The notes beneath the pieces were generated by a model that had not been told where the DNA came from, did no database searches, and was given only the letters and a program-made list of their open reading frames with translations. The translations under genes and the position numbers were made by a program. A stretch of 64,000 nucleotides of DNA from Gemmatimonadota bacterium (GTDB taxonomy: Bacteria > Gemmatimonadota > Gemmatimonadetes > Gemmatimonadales > GWC2-71-9): the NCBI GenBank assembly GCA_040388535.1, contig JAZKBR010000004.1, positions 124,001 through 188,000 of the forward strand, written 5' to 3'. The stretch's first letter is position 1; each line of letters starts with the position of its first letter. This document shows positions 25,804 through 34,632 of this stretch, piece by piece.

Positions 25804-26578
25804 GTCGACTCACTCTGCTCACCCCGCGGGCGGCGGTTTCCGGCTCACCAGCGGCGGCAAGCGCCGATCCGATCAATACGGCGTCCGCGCCTGCTGCGGC
25901 AGCCGATTCGACATCTGCGACGGTCGCCATACCGCTCTCGGCAACCGCGACCAGTTCGGCTGGCACCTGTTCAAGCAGTCGCCACGCCGCTTCGCGATCG
26001 ATCGAAAAGTTGTCGAGGTCGCGCGAATTGACTCCGATGATCCTGGCCCCCGCCGCGAGGGCTGCCGAAATTTCGGCCGCGTTGTGGGTCTCCACGAGCG
26101 TGGCGAGGCCAAGTTCTCCGGCGAAATGGACCAGCCGGCCAAGTTGGGCCTGGTCCAGGGCCCGAACTATCAGCAGGGCCGCCGAGGCTCCGGCAGCGCG
26201 CGCCTCGAGCAGCTGGACTTCGTCGAGGATGAAGTCCTTCCGGAGCAATGGCACGGAGACCGCGCCTGCCACGGATTCGAGATCGGCCAGGGCGCCTCCG
26301 AAGAAGGGACCGTCAGTGAGTACCGACACCGCAGCCGCACCACCCCGCGCATAGGCCTCGGCAAGCTCGACGGGATTCAGTCCCTCGTTGATGGCTCCGG
26401 CGGAGGGGGAGCGTCGCTTGACCTCGGCAATGAGGGTGACCGTTTCGCGCCGCAGGGCGGCTTCGAAGTCGGCCGGGACGGACCGGGCGAGTGCCGCCCG
26501 TTCAAGTTCCGCCCCCCTGCGACGGAGGTCAGGGAGGGTATCCCTGGTGGCGGCGAGGATGGCATCGAGTACGGGCAT
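25793..26578 (-). CDS. trpC: indole-3-glycerol phosphate synthase
   Basis: 261 residues from ATG 26578. Typical IGPS: LIAEVKRRSPSAGAI, DGPFFGGALADLESV, LLRKDFILDEVQLLEARAAG, IIGVNSRDLDNF and AESGMATVADV appear in order, with the catalytic Lys and Glu in the first and third segments. It is the first gene of the long trp-fol-pan run and is divergent from lexA across 69 bases. I see no Trp-rich leader peptide before it. Confidence 0.97.
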   Translation of the reverse strand: MPVLDAILAATRDTLPDLRRRGAELERAALARSVPADFEAALRRETVTLIAEVKRRSPSAGAINEGLNPVELAEAYARGGAAAVSVLTDGPFFGGALADLESVAGAVSVPLLRKDFILDEVQLLEARAAGASAALLIVRALDQAQLGRLVHFAGELGLATLVETHNAAEISAALAAGARIIGVNSRDLDNFSIDREAAWRLLEQVPAELVAVAESGMATVADVESAAAAGADAVLIGSALAAAGEPETAARGVSRVSRRGR

Positions 26579-26584
26579 CTTGCT

Positions 26585-26619
26585 CTTCGGTTTCCGTTCG
26601 GGTAGCTTCTGCTTCGGGT
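26585..26619. promoter_or_regulatory. three KTTCGGKT direct repeats between trpC and lexA
   Basis: CTTCGGTT (26585-26592), GTTCGGGT (26596-26603) and CTTCGGGT (26612-26619) lie in the 69-base lexA/trpC divergent gap. Further CTTC elements at 26606 and 26623 keep a roughly 10-11 base rhythm. They recall the direct-repeat LexA operator GTTC-N7-GTTC of alphaproteobacteria in relaxed form. LexA binding is a guess. Confidence 0.35.
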
Positions 26620-26647
26620 TCTCTTCGCCATCGCCTTGGAGGCCGTC

Positions 26648-27256
26648 GTGCCACTGACCAGGAAGCAGCGCGAGATTCTCGACTATCTCGAATCGGCCAT
26701 CGCCCGGAACGGCTTTGCGCCGAGTTTCGAAGAGATCGCCGAGCAGTTCGGCTACCAGTCGCTCGCCACCGTGCACGAGCACCTGAGCAATCTGGAGAAG
26801 AAGGGCTATATCCGCCGCGGATACAATGAGAGCCGGGCGATCGAAGTCCTCCCTCCACGCGGCAGCGCGGGCGCGACCGAGATTCCCCTGCTCGGATCCG
26901 TCGCCGCCGGCTACCCGATCGAATCACTGATGAGTGGCGAAGTCGTGCCGGTTCCCGACAGCATGCTCCCACGCCGCGGTCCGAACTACGCCCTGCGGGT
27001 TCGCGGCGAATCCATGATCGACGAGCAGATCCTCGACGGTGATCTGGTTGTCGTCAACGGCCGCGAAACCGCCGACAACGGCGAAATGGTGATTGCGCTG
27101 GTCAACGGCAGTGAGGCAACGGTCAAGCGGTTCTATCGCGAGCCGGGCGGATGGATTCGCCTGCAGCCAGCCAACCCGGTGATGCGCCCGCTCCGCTACC
27201 AGGAGCGCGACGTGCTGATTCAGGGCGTCGTCGTCGGGGTGATCCGGAAGTTCTAG
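26648..27256 (+). CDS. lexA: SOS repressor LexA
   Basis: 202 residues from GTG 26648, which has GGAGG 5 bases upstream and gives the family start MPLTRKQREILDYLES. A winged helix (about 1-68) is followed by the S24 self-cleavage domain. The scissile bond is Ala87-Gly88 in GSVAAGYP, the nucleophile is Ser122 (RGESMID) and the base is Lys160 (ATVKRF). It represses DNA-damage genes until RecA filaments trigger cleavage. The recognition helix FEEIAEQFGYQSLATVHEHL differs from E. coli LexA, so its operator should differ too. Its stop overlaps the convergent trpD stop. Confidence 0.97.
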   Translation: MPLTRKQREILDYLESAIARNGFAPSFEEIAEQFGYQSLATVHEHLSNLEKKGYIRRGYNESRAIEVLPPRGSAGATEIPLLGSVAAGYPIESLMSGEVVPVPDSMLPRRGPNYALRVRGESMIDEQILDGDLVVVNGRETADNGEMVIALVNGSEATVKRFYREPGGWIRLQPANPVMRPLRYQERDVLIQGVVVGVIRKF

Positions 27257-28305
27257 CGCCCGGCCAGCTCGCGAAGCCGCTCCAGCCGATCCGCGGCCGC
27301 ACCGCTCGTCAGTGCGCGCCGCGCCGCCAACACGGATGCCTCCCAGTCCAGCCCCTGCCCCGACACGTACACCGCAGCCGCCGCGTTGTGCACCACGGCG
27401 GCGACCAGCGCGGGCATCGCCTGCGCGGGTCCTCGCAAGAGTGACTCAATGCGCTCGGCATTGTCCGCGGGCTCGCCACCCTCGAGTCCCGCAAGCGTCT
27501 CGCTACCAAGACCGAATTCTGCAGGATCCAGGCGCCACGGGGTGACCGTGCCGTTTCGGATCTCCCACACGCTCGTCAGCCCCACCGGGGAAATCTCATC
27601 CATCCCGATATCGGCGTGGACCACCAGCGCATGCGATGCGCCGAGCCGGGCCAGCGCCTCGGCGATCACGGGGGCACGTGCTGCGTCGGCGACGCCTACC
27701 ACCTGCCGGGTAGCACCGGCCGGGTTGGCCAGCGGGCCGATCAGGTTCATCAGCGTCGGCACCCCGAGTTCGCGACGAACAGGTGCCACGTGACGCATCG
27801 CGGGGTGATATGCCGGGGCGAACAGGAAGACGAGGCCGGTCTGCTCCAGCACATCCGCTGCCTGCCCGGGAGTGAGTTCCAGCGAAAGGCCGAGGGCCTC
27901 CAGCACGTCGGCCGACCCCGAACGCGACGTGAACGAGCGGTTCCCGTGCTTGGCTACCCTGACGCCCGCAGCGGCGGCCACAAATGCGGCGGCAGTAGAG
28001 AGGTTCAGTGTTGTGGTCCGACCGCCGCCGGTCCCGCAGGTATCGACGAGCAGGTCGGGGTTGGCACCCGGCACAGAGCGCATCGCAAGACGGAGCGCCC
28101 GGACTGCACCGGCGATCTCCGCCGGCGTCTCGCCACGGGTGCGCATCGCCATGAGCGCGGCCCCCACACTGGCAGGGCCGGCGGCCCCCGACATGATCTC
28201 GGTGAAAGCAGCTTCGGCTTCGGATTCGCTCAGTGTCTCGCCTGCCGCGAGGCGAATGAGCGCCTGGCGAAGCGCGGTCGGAGGTGGGGGCTCTGGGTGG
28301 GTCAT
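27253..28305 (-). CDS. trpD: anthranilate phosphoribosyltransferase
   Basis: 350 residues from ATG 28305. It joins anthranilate to PRPP. VDTCGTGGGRTTTLNLSTAA is the PRPP diphosphate-binding loop, KHGNRSFTSRSGSADVLEALG holds the anthranilate site, and RRELGVPTLMNLIGPLANP is the other signature. It stands apart from the other trp genes, beyond lexA and with its own promoter; trpE and trpG are not in the window. Its TAG stop and that of lexA share the palindrome CTAG. Confidence 0.97.
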   Translation of the reverse strand: MTHPEPPPPTALRQALIRLAAGETLSESEAEAAFTEIMSGAAGPASVGAALMAMRTRGETPAEIAGAVRALRLAMRSVPGANPDLLVDTCGTGGGRTTTLNLSTAAAFVAAAAGVRVAKHGNRSFTSRSGSADVLEALGLSLELTPGQAADVLEQTGLVFLFAPAYHPAMRHVAPVRRELGVPTLMNLIGPLANPAGATRQVVGVADAARAPVIAEALARLGASHALVVHADIGMDEISPVGLTSVWEIRNGTVTPWRLDPAEFGLGSETLAGLEGGEPADNAERIESLLRGPAQAMPALVAAVVHNAAAAVYVSGQGLDWEASVLAARRALTSGAAADRLERLRELAGR

Positions 28306-28318
28306 CGGCGTGGGCAAG

Positions 28319-28346
28319 CGTATCGGCCTCGCTGTCCTTTTGTCAA
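28319..28346 (-). promoter_or_regulatory. putative trpD promoter
   Basis: On the minus strand a perfect TTGACA (28346-28341) is followed by a 16-base spacer and GATACG (28324-28319). The predicted start point near 28312 is only about 7 bases before the trpD ATG at 28305. The -10 is a weak match. Confidence 0.45.
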
Positions 28347-28368
28347 TATTCACAACGGTTTACGCGGG

Positions 28369-28397
28369 TTGCCGCCCCTCCCCGATCGGGCTACTTT
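28369..28397 (+). promoter_or_regulatory. putative truA operon promoter
   Basis: TTGCCG (28369-28374), a 17-base spacer, TACTTT (28392-28397), then 10 bases to the truA ATG (28408). If used, it would drive the 13-gene truA-purK run from an almost leaderless transcript. A weak AGG lies before the ATG. Confidence 0.35.
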
Positions 28398-28407
28398 CCG
28401 AGGCTCG

Positions 28408-29187
28408 ATGGAGCGCACTTTTCTGCTCGTTCTGGAGTTCGACGGGACCGGCTTCTGCGGCTGGCAACGCCAGGCCGAGGGCCGCTCGGTGCAGGCGGTC
28501 GTGGAGCAGGCTCTGGGACGACTCGCCGGGCGCCCCACGAGAGTGATCGGCGCCGGTCGAACGGATGCCGGAGTCCACGCGCTGGCGATGCCGGTGAGTG
28601 CGACGATGCCGGCGCGGTGGGCGCCAACGGAGTTGCTGCGCGCGGCGAATTCGGTGCTGCCGCGAGATGTTGCCGTTCGCGAGATCCGCGAAGTGGTGCC
28701 GGGCACCGACGCGCGGCGTGCCGCACTGAGTCGACGCTACCGCTTCGACATCGGAACCGACGGCACCAGCCGATCGCCGTTCCGCAGCCGGACTGAATGG
28801 GCAGTCGGGCGGACGCTCGATGCTGAAGCGATGATGCGCAGCGCCGCTCTGTTGCCCGGAGAGCACGACTTCCGTGCCTTCGCCATCGTGGGCGAACCGA
28901 AGCCGCACTATCGCTGTCGAGTCCTGGAGGCGTGCTGGACGCCGCTCGATGTTGCGCGGCTCCGTTTCACGATCGCCGCCGACCGCTTCCTGCACCACAT
29001 GGTGCGGATGCTCGTCGGAACGATGGTGGACATCGGCCTCGGACGACGACCGGAGAGTGACATGGCGCGCCTGCTGACGCTGCCGCACAACACTGAAACG
29101 AGCGCGCCAGCCCCTGCGGCCGGGCTGCGCTTTGTCGAAGCCACCTACCCCGATTCGATCTTTCTTTCGGAGCGCGCCTCATGGTAA
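28408..29187 (+). CDS. truA: tRNA pseudouridine(38-40) synthase
   Basis: 259 residues from ATG 28408. The catalytic Asp53 is in GAGRTDAGVHA; FDGTGFCGWQRQ near the N-terminus and FLHHMVRMLVGTMVDIGLGRR in the C-terminal half are family signatures. It isomerises U38-U40 in the anticodon stem-loop of tRNAs. It is the first gene of the long plus-strand purine run, overlapping the protease gene by 7 bases. Confidence 0.96.
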   Translation: MERTFLLVLEFDGTGFCGWQRQAEGRSVQAVVEQALGRLAGRPTRVIGAGRTDAGVHALAMPVSATMPARWAPTELLRAANSVLPRDVAVREIREVVPGTDARRAALSRRYRFDIGTDGTSRSPFRSRTEWAVGRTLDAEAMMRSAALLPGEHDFRAFAIVGEPKPHYRCRVLEACWTPLDVARLRFTIAADRFLHHMVRMLVGTMVDIGLGRRPESDMARLLTLPHNTETSAPAPAAGLRFVEATYPDSIFLSERASW

Positions 29188-30566
29188 CGCGTCGTATTGC
29201 CGTGCTGTTCGCGACAATCTGTGCGGCCGCCTGCGGTGGCGAGCGCGGTGCATCGGCGCAACAGCCTCCCGCAGCCAGCAACGGCCGCACCATCGATGCG
29301 TCGCGGCGCACGGCGATCGTCGATGCCAGCGCCCGGGTCGCACCGGCCGTTGTCTCGGTGCGCGTCACGCTGCCACAGCCGCGGCCGAGCGTCTACGAGC
29401 AGATGTTCATGCAGCAGCCGCAAGGCACGCCGCAAAGCTTCGGCACCGGCTTCATCCTGCGTGCCGATGGCATCATCATCACCAATCAGCACGTCGTCGC
29501 CAACGCGCAGCAGATCACCGTGACGCTGGCGGACGGCACCGATGTCGAGGGTCGCCTGCTCGGCGAGGATCCCCTGACCGACATCGCCGTCATCAAGGTC
29601 GAACGCAAGGGACTGCCCGTCGTGACGGTCGGCCGTTCGCGCGACCTCATGATCGGCGAATGGGCGATCGCGCTCGGCAATCCGTACTCATTCCTGCTCG
29701 GCAACTCGGAACCGACGGTGACTGCTGGCGTGATCAGCGCCACCGGCCGCAACATTCTCCCGACCGGAAACCAGTCGGGTTCCTATCTCGACATGATCCA
29801 GACCGACGCGGCAATCAATCCGGGCAATTCCGGAGGGCCGCTGACCAATGGCCTGGGCGAAGTGATCGGTGTCAACTCCTCGATCTTCTCCGAGAATGGC
29901 GGCTCGGTCGGCCTCGGCTTCGCCATTCCGATCGAACGCGTCGTGCGCGTCGCCGACGAGATCATCCGCAATGGCGCGGTGCGACGCGCGTGGGTCGGAC
30001 TCACCGTCAATCCCGTGGCCGGGACCAGCGACTGGAAGCAGAACGGCGGCGTCCCGGTCGGCGATGTTGCCGCAGGTGGCCCCGCCGCTCGCGCAGGGAT
30101 CCGCAGCGGCGATGTGCTCACCGAGGCGAATGGCAAGCGACTCCGCAATTACCTCGACTGGGATGCCGTGCAGCTCGACCTGCATGTCGGCGATTCGGTC
30201 GTCGTGGTCGGCAAGAGCCGCGGCGCGAGTTTCTCGCACCGGATCATCACGGGTGATCTGCCGTCGGTCACCGCGCAGAAAGTCCGCGTGCTGCAGAACC
30301 TCGACCTGATCACCGTGACCCCGGCCATCCAGGCGGAACGGCGGATCCAGAGCACCGCCGGCGCGCTCGTATTCCGGGTCCCCCGCGACGTCACCGAACA
30401 AACCGGACTCACCGAGGGCGATGTCATCATCGGCATCAACGGCACGACACTCCGTTCGGCCGAAGAAATCGGTCGCGCGTTGCAGGCGATCCGCCCCGGC
30501 AGTGCGTTCATCCTGAACATCGAGCGTGGTGGCATGCGCGGCAATCTCCGGTTGCAACTCAATTGA
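29181..30566 (+). CDS. HtrA/DegQ-type periplasmic serine protease with two PDZ domains
   Basis: 461 residues. The N-terminus MVTRRIAVLFATICAAACGG is a signal peptide or possibly a lipoprotein signal (AAAC is a poor lipobox). The trypsin-like domain has His104 (TNQHVV), Asp134 (LTDIAVI) and Ser217 (NPGNSGGP), all intact. PDZ1 (about 270-365, VGDVAAGGPAARAGIRSGDVL) and PDZ2 (about 380-455, TGLTEGDVIIGINGTTL) follow. It should degrade or refold misfolded envelope proteins. It overlaps truA by 7 bases, and its stop overlaps the purB start (TTGA). Confidence 0.93.
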   Translation: MVTRRIAVLFATICAAACGGERGASAQQPPAASNGRTIDASRRTAIVDASARVAPAVVSVRVTLPQPRPSVYEQMFMQQPQGTPQSFGTGFILRADGIIITNQHVVANAQQITVTLADGTDVEGRLLGEDPLTDIAVIKVERKGLPVVTVGRSRDLMIGEWAIALGNPYSFLLGNSEPTVTAGVISATGRNILPTGNQSGSYLDMIQTDAAINPGNSGGPLTNGLGEVIGVNSSIFSENGGSVGLGFAIPIERVVRVADEIIRNGAVRRAWVGLTVNPVAGTSDWKQNGGVPVGDVAAGGPAARAGIRSGDVLTEANGKRLRNYLDWDAVQLDLHVGDSVVVVGKSRGASFSHRIITGDLPSVTAQKVRVLQNLDLITVTPAIQAERRIQSTAGALVFRVPRDVTEQTGLTEGDVIIGINGTTLRSAEEIGRALQAIRPGSAFILNIERGGMRGNLRLQLN

Positions 30567-32002
30567 GCGGCGATCGCTGGCAGTCGCCGCTGGGGAGCCG
30601 CTATGCATCGGTGGCGATGCAGCAGCTCTGGGGTGAAGCGCATCGTATCGGACAGTGGCGTCGCGTCTGGCTGGCCCTGGCGGAGTCCGAGCGCGAACTG
30701 GGACTCGAGATTCCGGACGCGGCCCTCGTTGCGATGCGCGCGCACCTCGACGATGCCGATCTCACCGCCGCGGCCGCGTTCGAGAAGCGTTTCCGCCACG
30801 ACGTGATGGCCCACGTCCACGCGTTCGGGGAACAGGCCCCCGCCGCCCGCCCGTACCTCCACCTGGGCGCGACATCCGCCTTCGTGACCGACAACGCCGA
30901 TGTTCTGGTGATGCGCGACGGCCTCGCCCTCATCCTCGGACATCTCGTGGAAGTCGTCGGCAAGCTCCGTGGCTTTGCGGTGGCGCACGCGGCGCTTCCC
31001 TGCCTCGCGTACACGCATTTCCAGCCGGCGCAGCTCACGACGGTCGGCAAGCGTGCGACGCTGTGGATGCAGGATTTCGCGCTCGACATCGAAGCCGTGG
31101 TGCACCGGCTCGAGGCGCTCCGACTTCGGGGCTGCAAGGGCACCACGGGCACGCAGGCGTCCTTCCTGGATCTCTTCGCCGGAGATCACGCCAAGGTGCG
31201 TGAACTCGAGCGGCGGATCGCGAGCAAGCTCGGTACCGACGCAGTCTTTCCGGTGACTGGCCAGACCTACCCGCGAAAGGCTGACGCACAGGTGCTCGAC
31301 GTGCTCAGCGGCATCGCCCAGTCGGCCGCCAAGTTCGCGAACGACATGCGGTTGCTTCAGCACGAAGGGGAGTTGCTCGAACCCTTCGAGAGTGAGCAGA
31401 TCGGCTCGAGCGCCATGGCATACAAGCGCAACCCGATGCGCGCCGAGCGGATCAACGCGCTCGCGCGCCACGTGATCGCGTTGCAGGCCAACGGAGCGCA
31501 CACCGCCGCCGCACAATGGCTCGAACGGACACTCGACGATTCGGCGAATCGCCGACTGACGCTCCCGGAGGCTTTCCTCGCCGTCGATGCGATCCTGCTG
31601 CTGGTCGCCAACATTGCTGGCGGCCTTGAAGTTCGGGAACCCGCGATTATGCGTCACGTCGACGAACAGATGCCGTTCATGGCCACGGAGCGGTGGCTGA
31701 TGCTCGGCGTTCAGGCCGGAGGCGACCGTCAGGCCCTGCACGAAGTTGTGCGCCGCCACTCACTCGCCGTGCACGAGGCCGTCGCGGCCGGGCAGCCCAA
31801 CGACCTGATGGATCGACTCTCGACCGATGCCGCGTTCGCCGGGATCGACCGGACGGCCCTCGCCGCCCAGCTCGATCCGACGCGGTACACCGGGCGATCA
31901 CGGGAGCAGGTCGGCGAATTCCTCGACGAATTTCTCGATCCGCTCGTGATCCGGGCCGCTCCGATGGCGACAGCCACCGGTCCTTCGGAGCTGCGCGTAT
32001 GA
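30563..32002 (+). CDS. purB: adenylosuccinate lyase
   Basis: 479 residues from TTG 30563, overlapping the protease stop as TTGA. Fumarase/aspartase superfamily: [32 protein letters not shown] (with [15 protein letters not shown]) and the signature [16 protein letters not shown] are clear. It works twice in purine synthesis, on SAICAR and on adenylosuccinate. The length and motifs look closer to the eukaryote-like branch than to the short B. subtilis form. Its stop overlaps purC. Confidence 0.97.
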   Translation: MSGDRWQSPLGSRYASVAMQQLWGEAHRIGQWRRVWLALAESERELGLEIPDAALVAMRAHLDDADLTAAAAFEKRFRHDVMAHVHAFGEQAPAARPYLHLGATSAFVTDNADVLVMRDGLALILGHLVEVVGKLRGFAVAHAALPCLAYTHFQPAQLTTVGKRATLWMQDFALDIEAVVHRLEALRLRGCKGTTGTQASFLDLFAGDHAKVRELERRIASKLGTDAVFPVTGQTYPRKADAQVLDVLSGIAQSAAKFANDMRLLQHEGELLEPFESEQIGSSAMAYKRNPMRAERINALARHVIALQANGAHTAAAQWLERTLDDSANRRLTLPEAFLAVDAILLLVANIAGGLEVREPAIMRHVDEQMPFMATERWLMLGVQAGGDRQALHEVVRRHSLAVHEAVAAGQPNDLMDRLSTDAAFAGIDRTALAAQLDPTRYTGRSREQVGEFLDEFLDPLVIRAAPMATATGPSELRV

Positions 32003-32925
32003 GCACCATCCCGCTCACGACCAGCACCCTGCCGTTGCCGCTCTGGCGGAAGGGGAAGGTTCGCGAAGTCTACGAAGTCGATGCCGAGCGCCTGCTGCTC
32101 GTGGCGAGTGATCGCGTGAGCGCCTTCGACGTGGTCATGGCCGAGGCCGTACCCGACAAGGGACGGGTGCTGACGCAACTTTCCGCGTTCTGGTTCCAGC
32201 GCCTGAGCAGCGTCACTGACTCGCACTTCCTCACGGCGAGCACGAACGCCATCCTGGTCGAAGTGCCATCGCTGGAGCCGTTCCGCGACCAGATGGCCGG
32301 GCGTGCGATGCTGGTGCGGCGTACCGCCCCCGTGTCATACGAGTGCGTCGTTCGCGGATATCTCGCCGGCTCGGCGTGGGCGGAGTATCGCCAACGCGGC
32401 ACGCTTGCCGGTGAGTCGCTCCCACCGGGATTGCTGGAATCATCACCGCTCGAGCCGCCGCTCTTTTCGCCGGCGACGAAGGCAGAGAGCGGCCACGACG
32501 AGAACATCGCATTCGAGCAGATGCGCACTGCGCTCGGCGCCGATCTCGCTGACGGCCTGCGCGATGTCTCGCTCGCGTTGTACGCCGCCGGAAGGAATGA
32601 GGCCCGCGAACGCGGACTCGTCATCGCCGACACCAAGTTCGAGTTCGGGCTGACAGCTGCGGGCCGCCCGATTCTGATCGACGAAGTGCTGACCCCCGAT
32701 TCGTCGCGCTTCTGGCCGATGGACGGTTATCAGCCCGGGCGTACACAACCGAGTTTTGACAAGCAGCCGCTGCGTGACTGGCTCGCAGGGGAGCGCACGG
32801 CGGGCCGCTGGAATGGGGATGCCCCTCCGCCGACGCTGCCAGCGAGTGTGGTCGATGCGACCAGCGCCCGCTACCGGGAAGCCTACCGCCGCATCGTCGG
32901 CAATGAATTGCCGGAGGACGCATGA
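31999..32925 (+). CDS. purC: SAICAR synthetase
   Basis: 308 residues from ATG 31999 (ATGA with purB). Long-form enzyme: [56 protein letters not shown] and [14 protein letters not shown] in order. It ligates aspartate to CAIR using ATP. Adjacent purB acts on its product. The open frame extends upstream inside purB, but this start gives the expected family N-terminus. Confidence 0.97.
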   Translation: MSTIPLTTSTLPLPLWRKGKVREVYEVDAERLLLVASDRVSAFDVVMAEAVPDKGRVLTQLSAFWFQRLSSVTDSHFLTASTNAILVEVPSLEPFRDQMAGRAMLVRRTAPVSYECVVRGYLAGSAWAEYRQRGTLAGESLPPGLLESSPLEPPLFSPATKAESGHDENIAFEQMRTALGADLADGLRDVSLALYAAGRNEARERGLVIADTKFEFGLTAAGRPILIDEVLTPDSSRFWPMDGYQPGRTQPSFDKQPLRDWLAGERTAGRWNGDAPPPTLPASVVDATSARYREAYRRIVGNELPEDA

Positions 32926-33551
32926 TGCGAGTCGCGCCGGAAGGACGTCCGTTCATCGCCGTGGCCTGGCTGCTGGCGATCGGGTTCGCCGCGTTCGGCT
33001 GGTGGACTGCCACGGCGCTCTGGCTGCCGATCGCGATCTGGGTGGTCGCCTTCTTCCGCGACCCTGAGCGCAGCGGGCCACGTGGCGATCAGTACGTGAT
33101 CGCCCCGGCCGACGGCAAGGTCGTGTCGATCATCCCGATCGATGAGCCGGATGTGATCGGCGGCGCCGCGACGCGCGTCTCCATTTTCATGAACGTCTTC
33201 AACGTGCACGTCAACCGCTACCCGAGCAACGGCACCATCACATTTCGCCGTTATCGACCGGGCAAGTTCTTCAATGCGGCCGACGAGAAGGCCGCGCTCG
33301 AGAACGAGCAGAGCGACGTTGGCATTACCACCCCACGCGGACGCGTGCTTGCCCGGCAGATCGCCGGCCTGATTGCGCGCCGGATCATCACGGATCATGC
33401 CGAAGGTGCCGTTGTGCGCCAGGGCGACCGCCTCGGCCTGATCCGCTTCGGTTCGCGCGTGGACGTATTCGTCCCTGCAGGCACCAGCATCCTCGTCAAG
33501 GAAGGAGACGTGACCCAGGCCGGGGTCACGGTGATTGCCGAATGGACATGA
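32922..33551 (+). CDS. psd: phosphatidylserine decarboxylase, short form
   Basis: 209 residues with two N-terminal hydrophobic segments (about 10-45), then the catalytic beta domain: [29 protein letters not shown], and the self-cleavage site RFGSRVD (Gly177-Ser178), where Ser178 becomes the pyruvoyl group. It converts phosphatidylserine to phosphatidylethanolamine in the membrane. It is followed by pssA, so the two make a complete PE route. Coupled to purC by overlap. Confidence 0.95.
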   Translation: MMRVAPEGRPFIAVAWLLAIGFAAFGWWTATALWLPIAIWVVAFFRDPERSGPRGDQYVIAPADGKVVSIIPIDEPDVIGGAATRVSIFMNVFNVHVNRYPSNGTITFRRYRPGKFFNAADEKAALENEQSDVGITTPRGRVLARQIAGLIARRIITDHAEGAVVRQGDRLGLIRFGSRVDVFVPAGTSILVKEGDVTQAGVTVIAEWT

Positions 33552-34384
33552 ACAGCGAAGGACCCGCTCCGCGTCACGGCATGCGCCGCGTCGTGATCGT
33601 CGTGCCGAGTGCCTTCACGCTCGGGAATCTCTTCTTCGGCTTCTGGTCGATTGTCGCCGCCAACCACGGCAACTTTCTCTGGGCCGGGTGGTTCATCATC
33701 TTCGCCGGGGTCCTCGACACGCTCGACGGCCGTGTGGCCCGCCTGTCGAACACCGGCTCGCGATTCGGCGCCGAGCTCGACTCGCTGGTGGATGTGATTT
33801 CGTTCGGTGTTGCTCCGGCACTGCTGATGTATTTCCTCGAGTTCAGCAACGCGGGCCGCTTCGGATGGGTGCTCTGCTACCTCTACGTCATGGCGGCAGC
33901 GATCCGCCTCGCACGCTTCAACGTGGTTGCCGCCCAGGGTGGCAAGACCGGTTCGTGGTTCACCGGTCTTCCCTCGCCCGCCGCCGGTATGACGCTCGCA
34001 GCGTATTTCTCCTTCTCGCAGACCACCTGGTACAGCCAGTCGCTGGCATACCTGAACATGCAGAACTTCGGCCTCGCCTTCCTGATGGTGGCGCTCGGAG
34101 TGCTGATGGTCAGCAATGTGAAGTATCCGCGCTGGCCGGCAGCGGGCTTCGGCTCGCCGCAGAAGCTCGCCGGCCTCGCCATCTATCTGGTCATCCTTGT
34201 CTGCGGGCTGACGGTTCCCGCCTACTTCCTCTTTCCGCTCGGACTGACCTACCTGCTCTTCGGTCTGCTCCGCGCCTTCTTCCGCGGGCTGTCCGACCGG
34301 GGCGATCTCCGGGATGGCGGTGACCAGCCGCCGATAACGCTTGTCCGTCACGGCCGCGCCGCGCGCCGTCAGGAGAACGAATGA
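33542..34384 (+). CDS. pssA: CDP-diacylglycerol-serine O-phosphatidyltransferase
   Basis: 280 residues from ATG 33542; ATG 33548 would give the 4-base overlap with psd usual here. The CDP-alcohol phosphatidyltransferase motif is complete: DGRVARLSNTGSRFGAELDS followed by LVD, i.e. DG-xx-AR-x8-G-xxx-D-xxx-D, near residues 63-85. About seven or eight hydrophobic segments. It makes phosphatidylserine for the Psd encoded just upstream. The membrane-lipid pair is embedded in purine genes. Confidence 0.95.
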   Translation: MDMNSEGPAPRHGMRRVVIVVPSAFTLGNLFFGFWSIVAANHGNFLWAGWFIIFAGVLDTLDGRVARLSNTGSRFGAELDSLVDVISFGVAPALLMYFLEFSNAGRFGWVLCYLYVMAAAIRLARFNVVAAQGGKTGSWFTGLPSPAAGMTLAAYFSFSQTTWYSQSLAYLNMQNFGLAFLMVALGVLMVSNVKYPRWPAAGFGSPQKLAGLAIYLVILVCGLTVPAYFLFPLGLTYLLFGLLRAFFRGLSDRGDLRDGGDQPPITLVRHGRAARRQENE

Positions 34385-34632
34385 ACCAGCGTGTCCACGT
34401 CCGAGTCATTCCCCGTAGCGGGCTCCTCGATCCGCAGGGTCAGGCCGTCGAGCATGCGCTTGGTGTCCTCGGCTTCTCGGGTGTCACTGATGTGCGGATC
34501 GGCAAGGCCATCGAACTGAGCGTGGCAGCCGACAGCCCGGCCGCGGCCGAGGCGCTGGTTCGCCGGATGTGCGAACAACTCCTCGCCAATCCGGTCACCG
34601 AGGACTTCGTGATCGAGGTGGAAGCGCGATGA
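34381..34632 (+). CDS. purS: FGAM synthase subunit PurS
   Basis: 83 residues: VHVRVIPRSGLLDPQGQAVE, LGVLGFSGVTDVRIGKAIEL and the helix AEALVRRMCEQLLANP match PurS throughout. Small structural subunit joining PurQ and PurL in the three-part FGAM synthetase. ATGA overlaps at both ends (pssA, purQ). Confidence 0.97.
   Translation: MNQRVHVRVIPRSGLLDPQGQAVEHALGVLGFSGVTDVRIGKAIELSVAADSPAAAEALVRRMCEQLLANPVTEDFVIEVEAR

Noticed and set aside
26579-26647. Trp attenuator or leader peptide before trpC
   Set aside because: No short frame with tandem Trp codons and no terminator/antiterminator pairing could be found in the 69-base gap.
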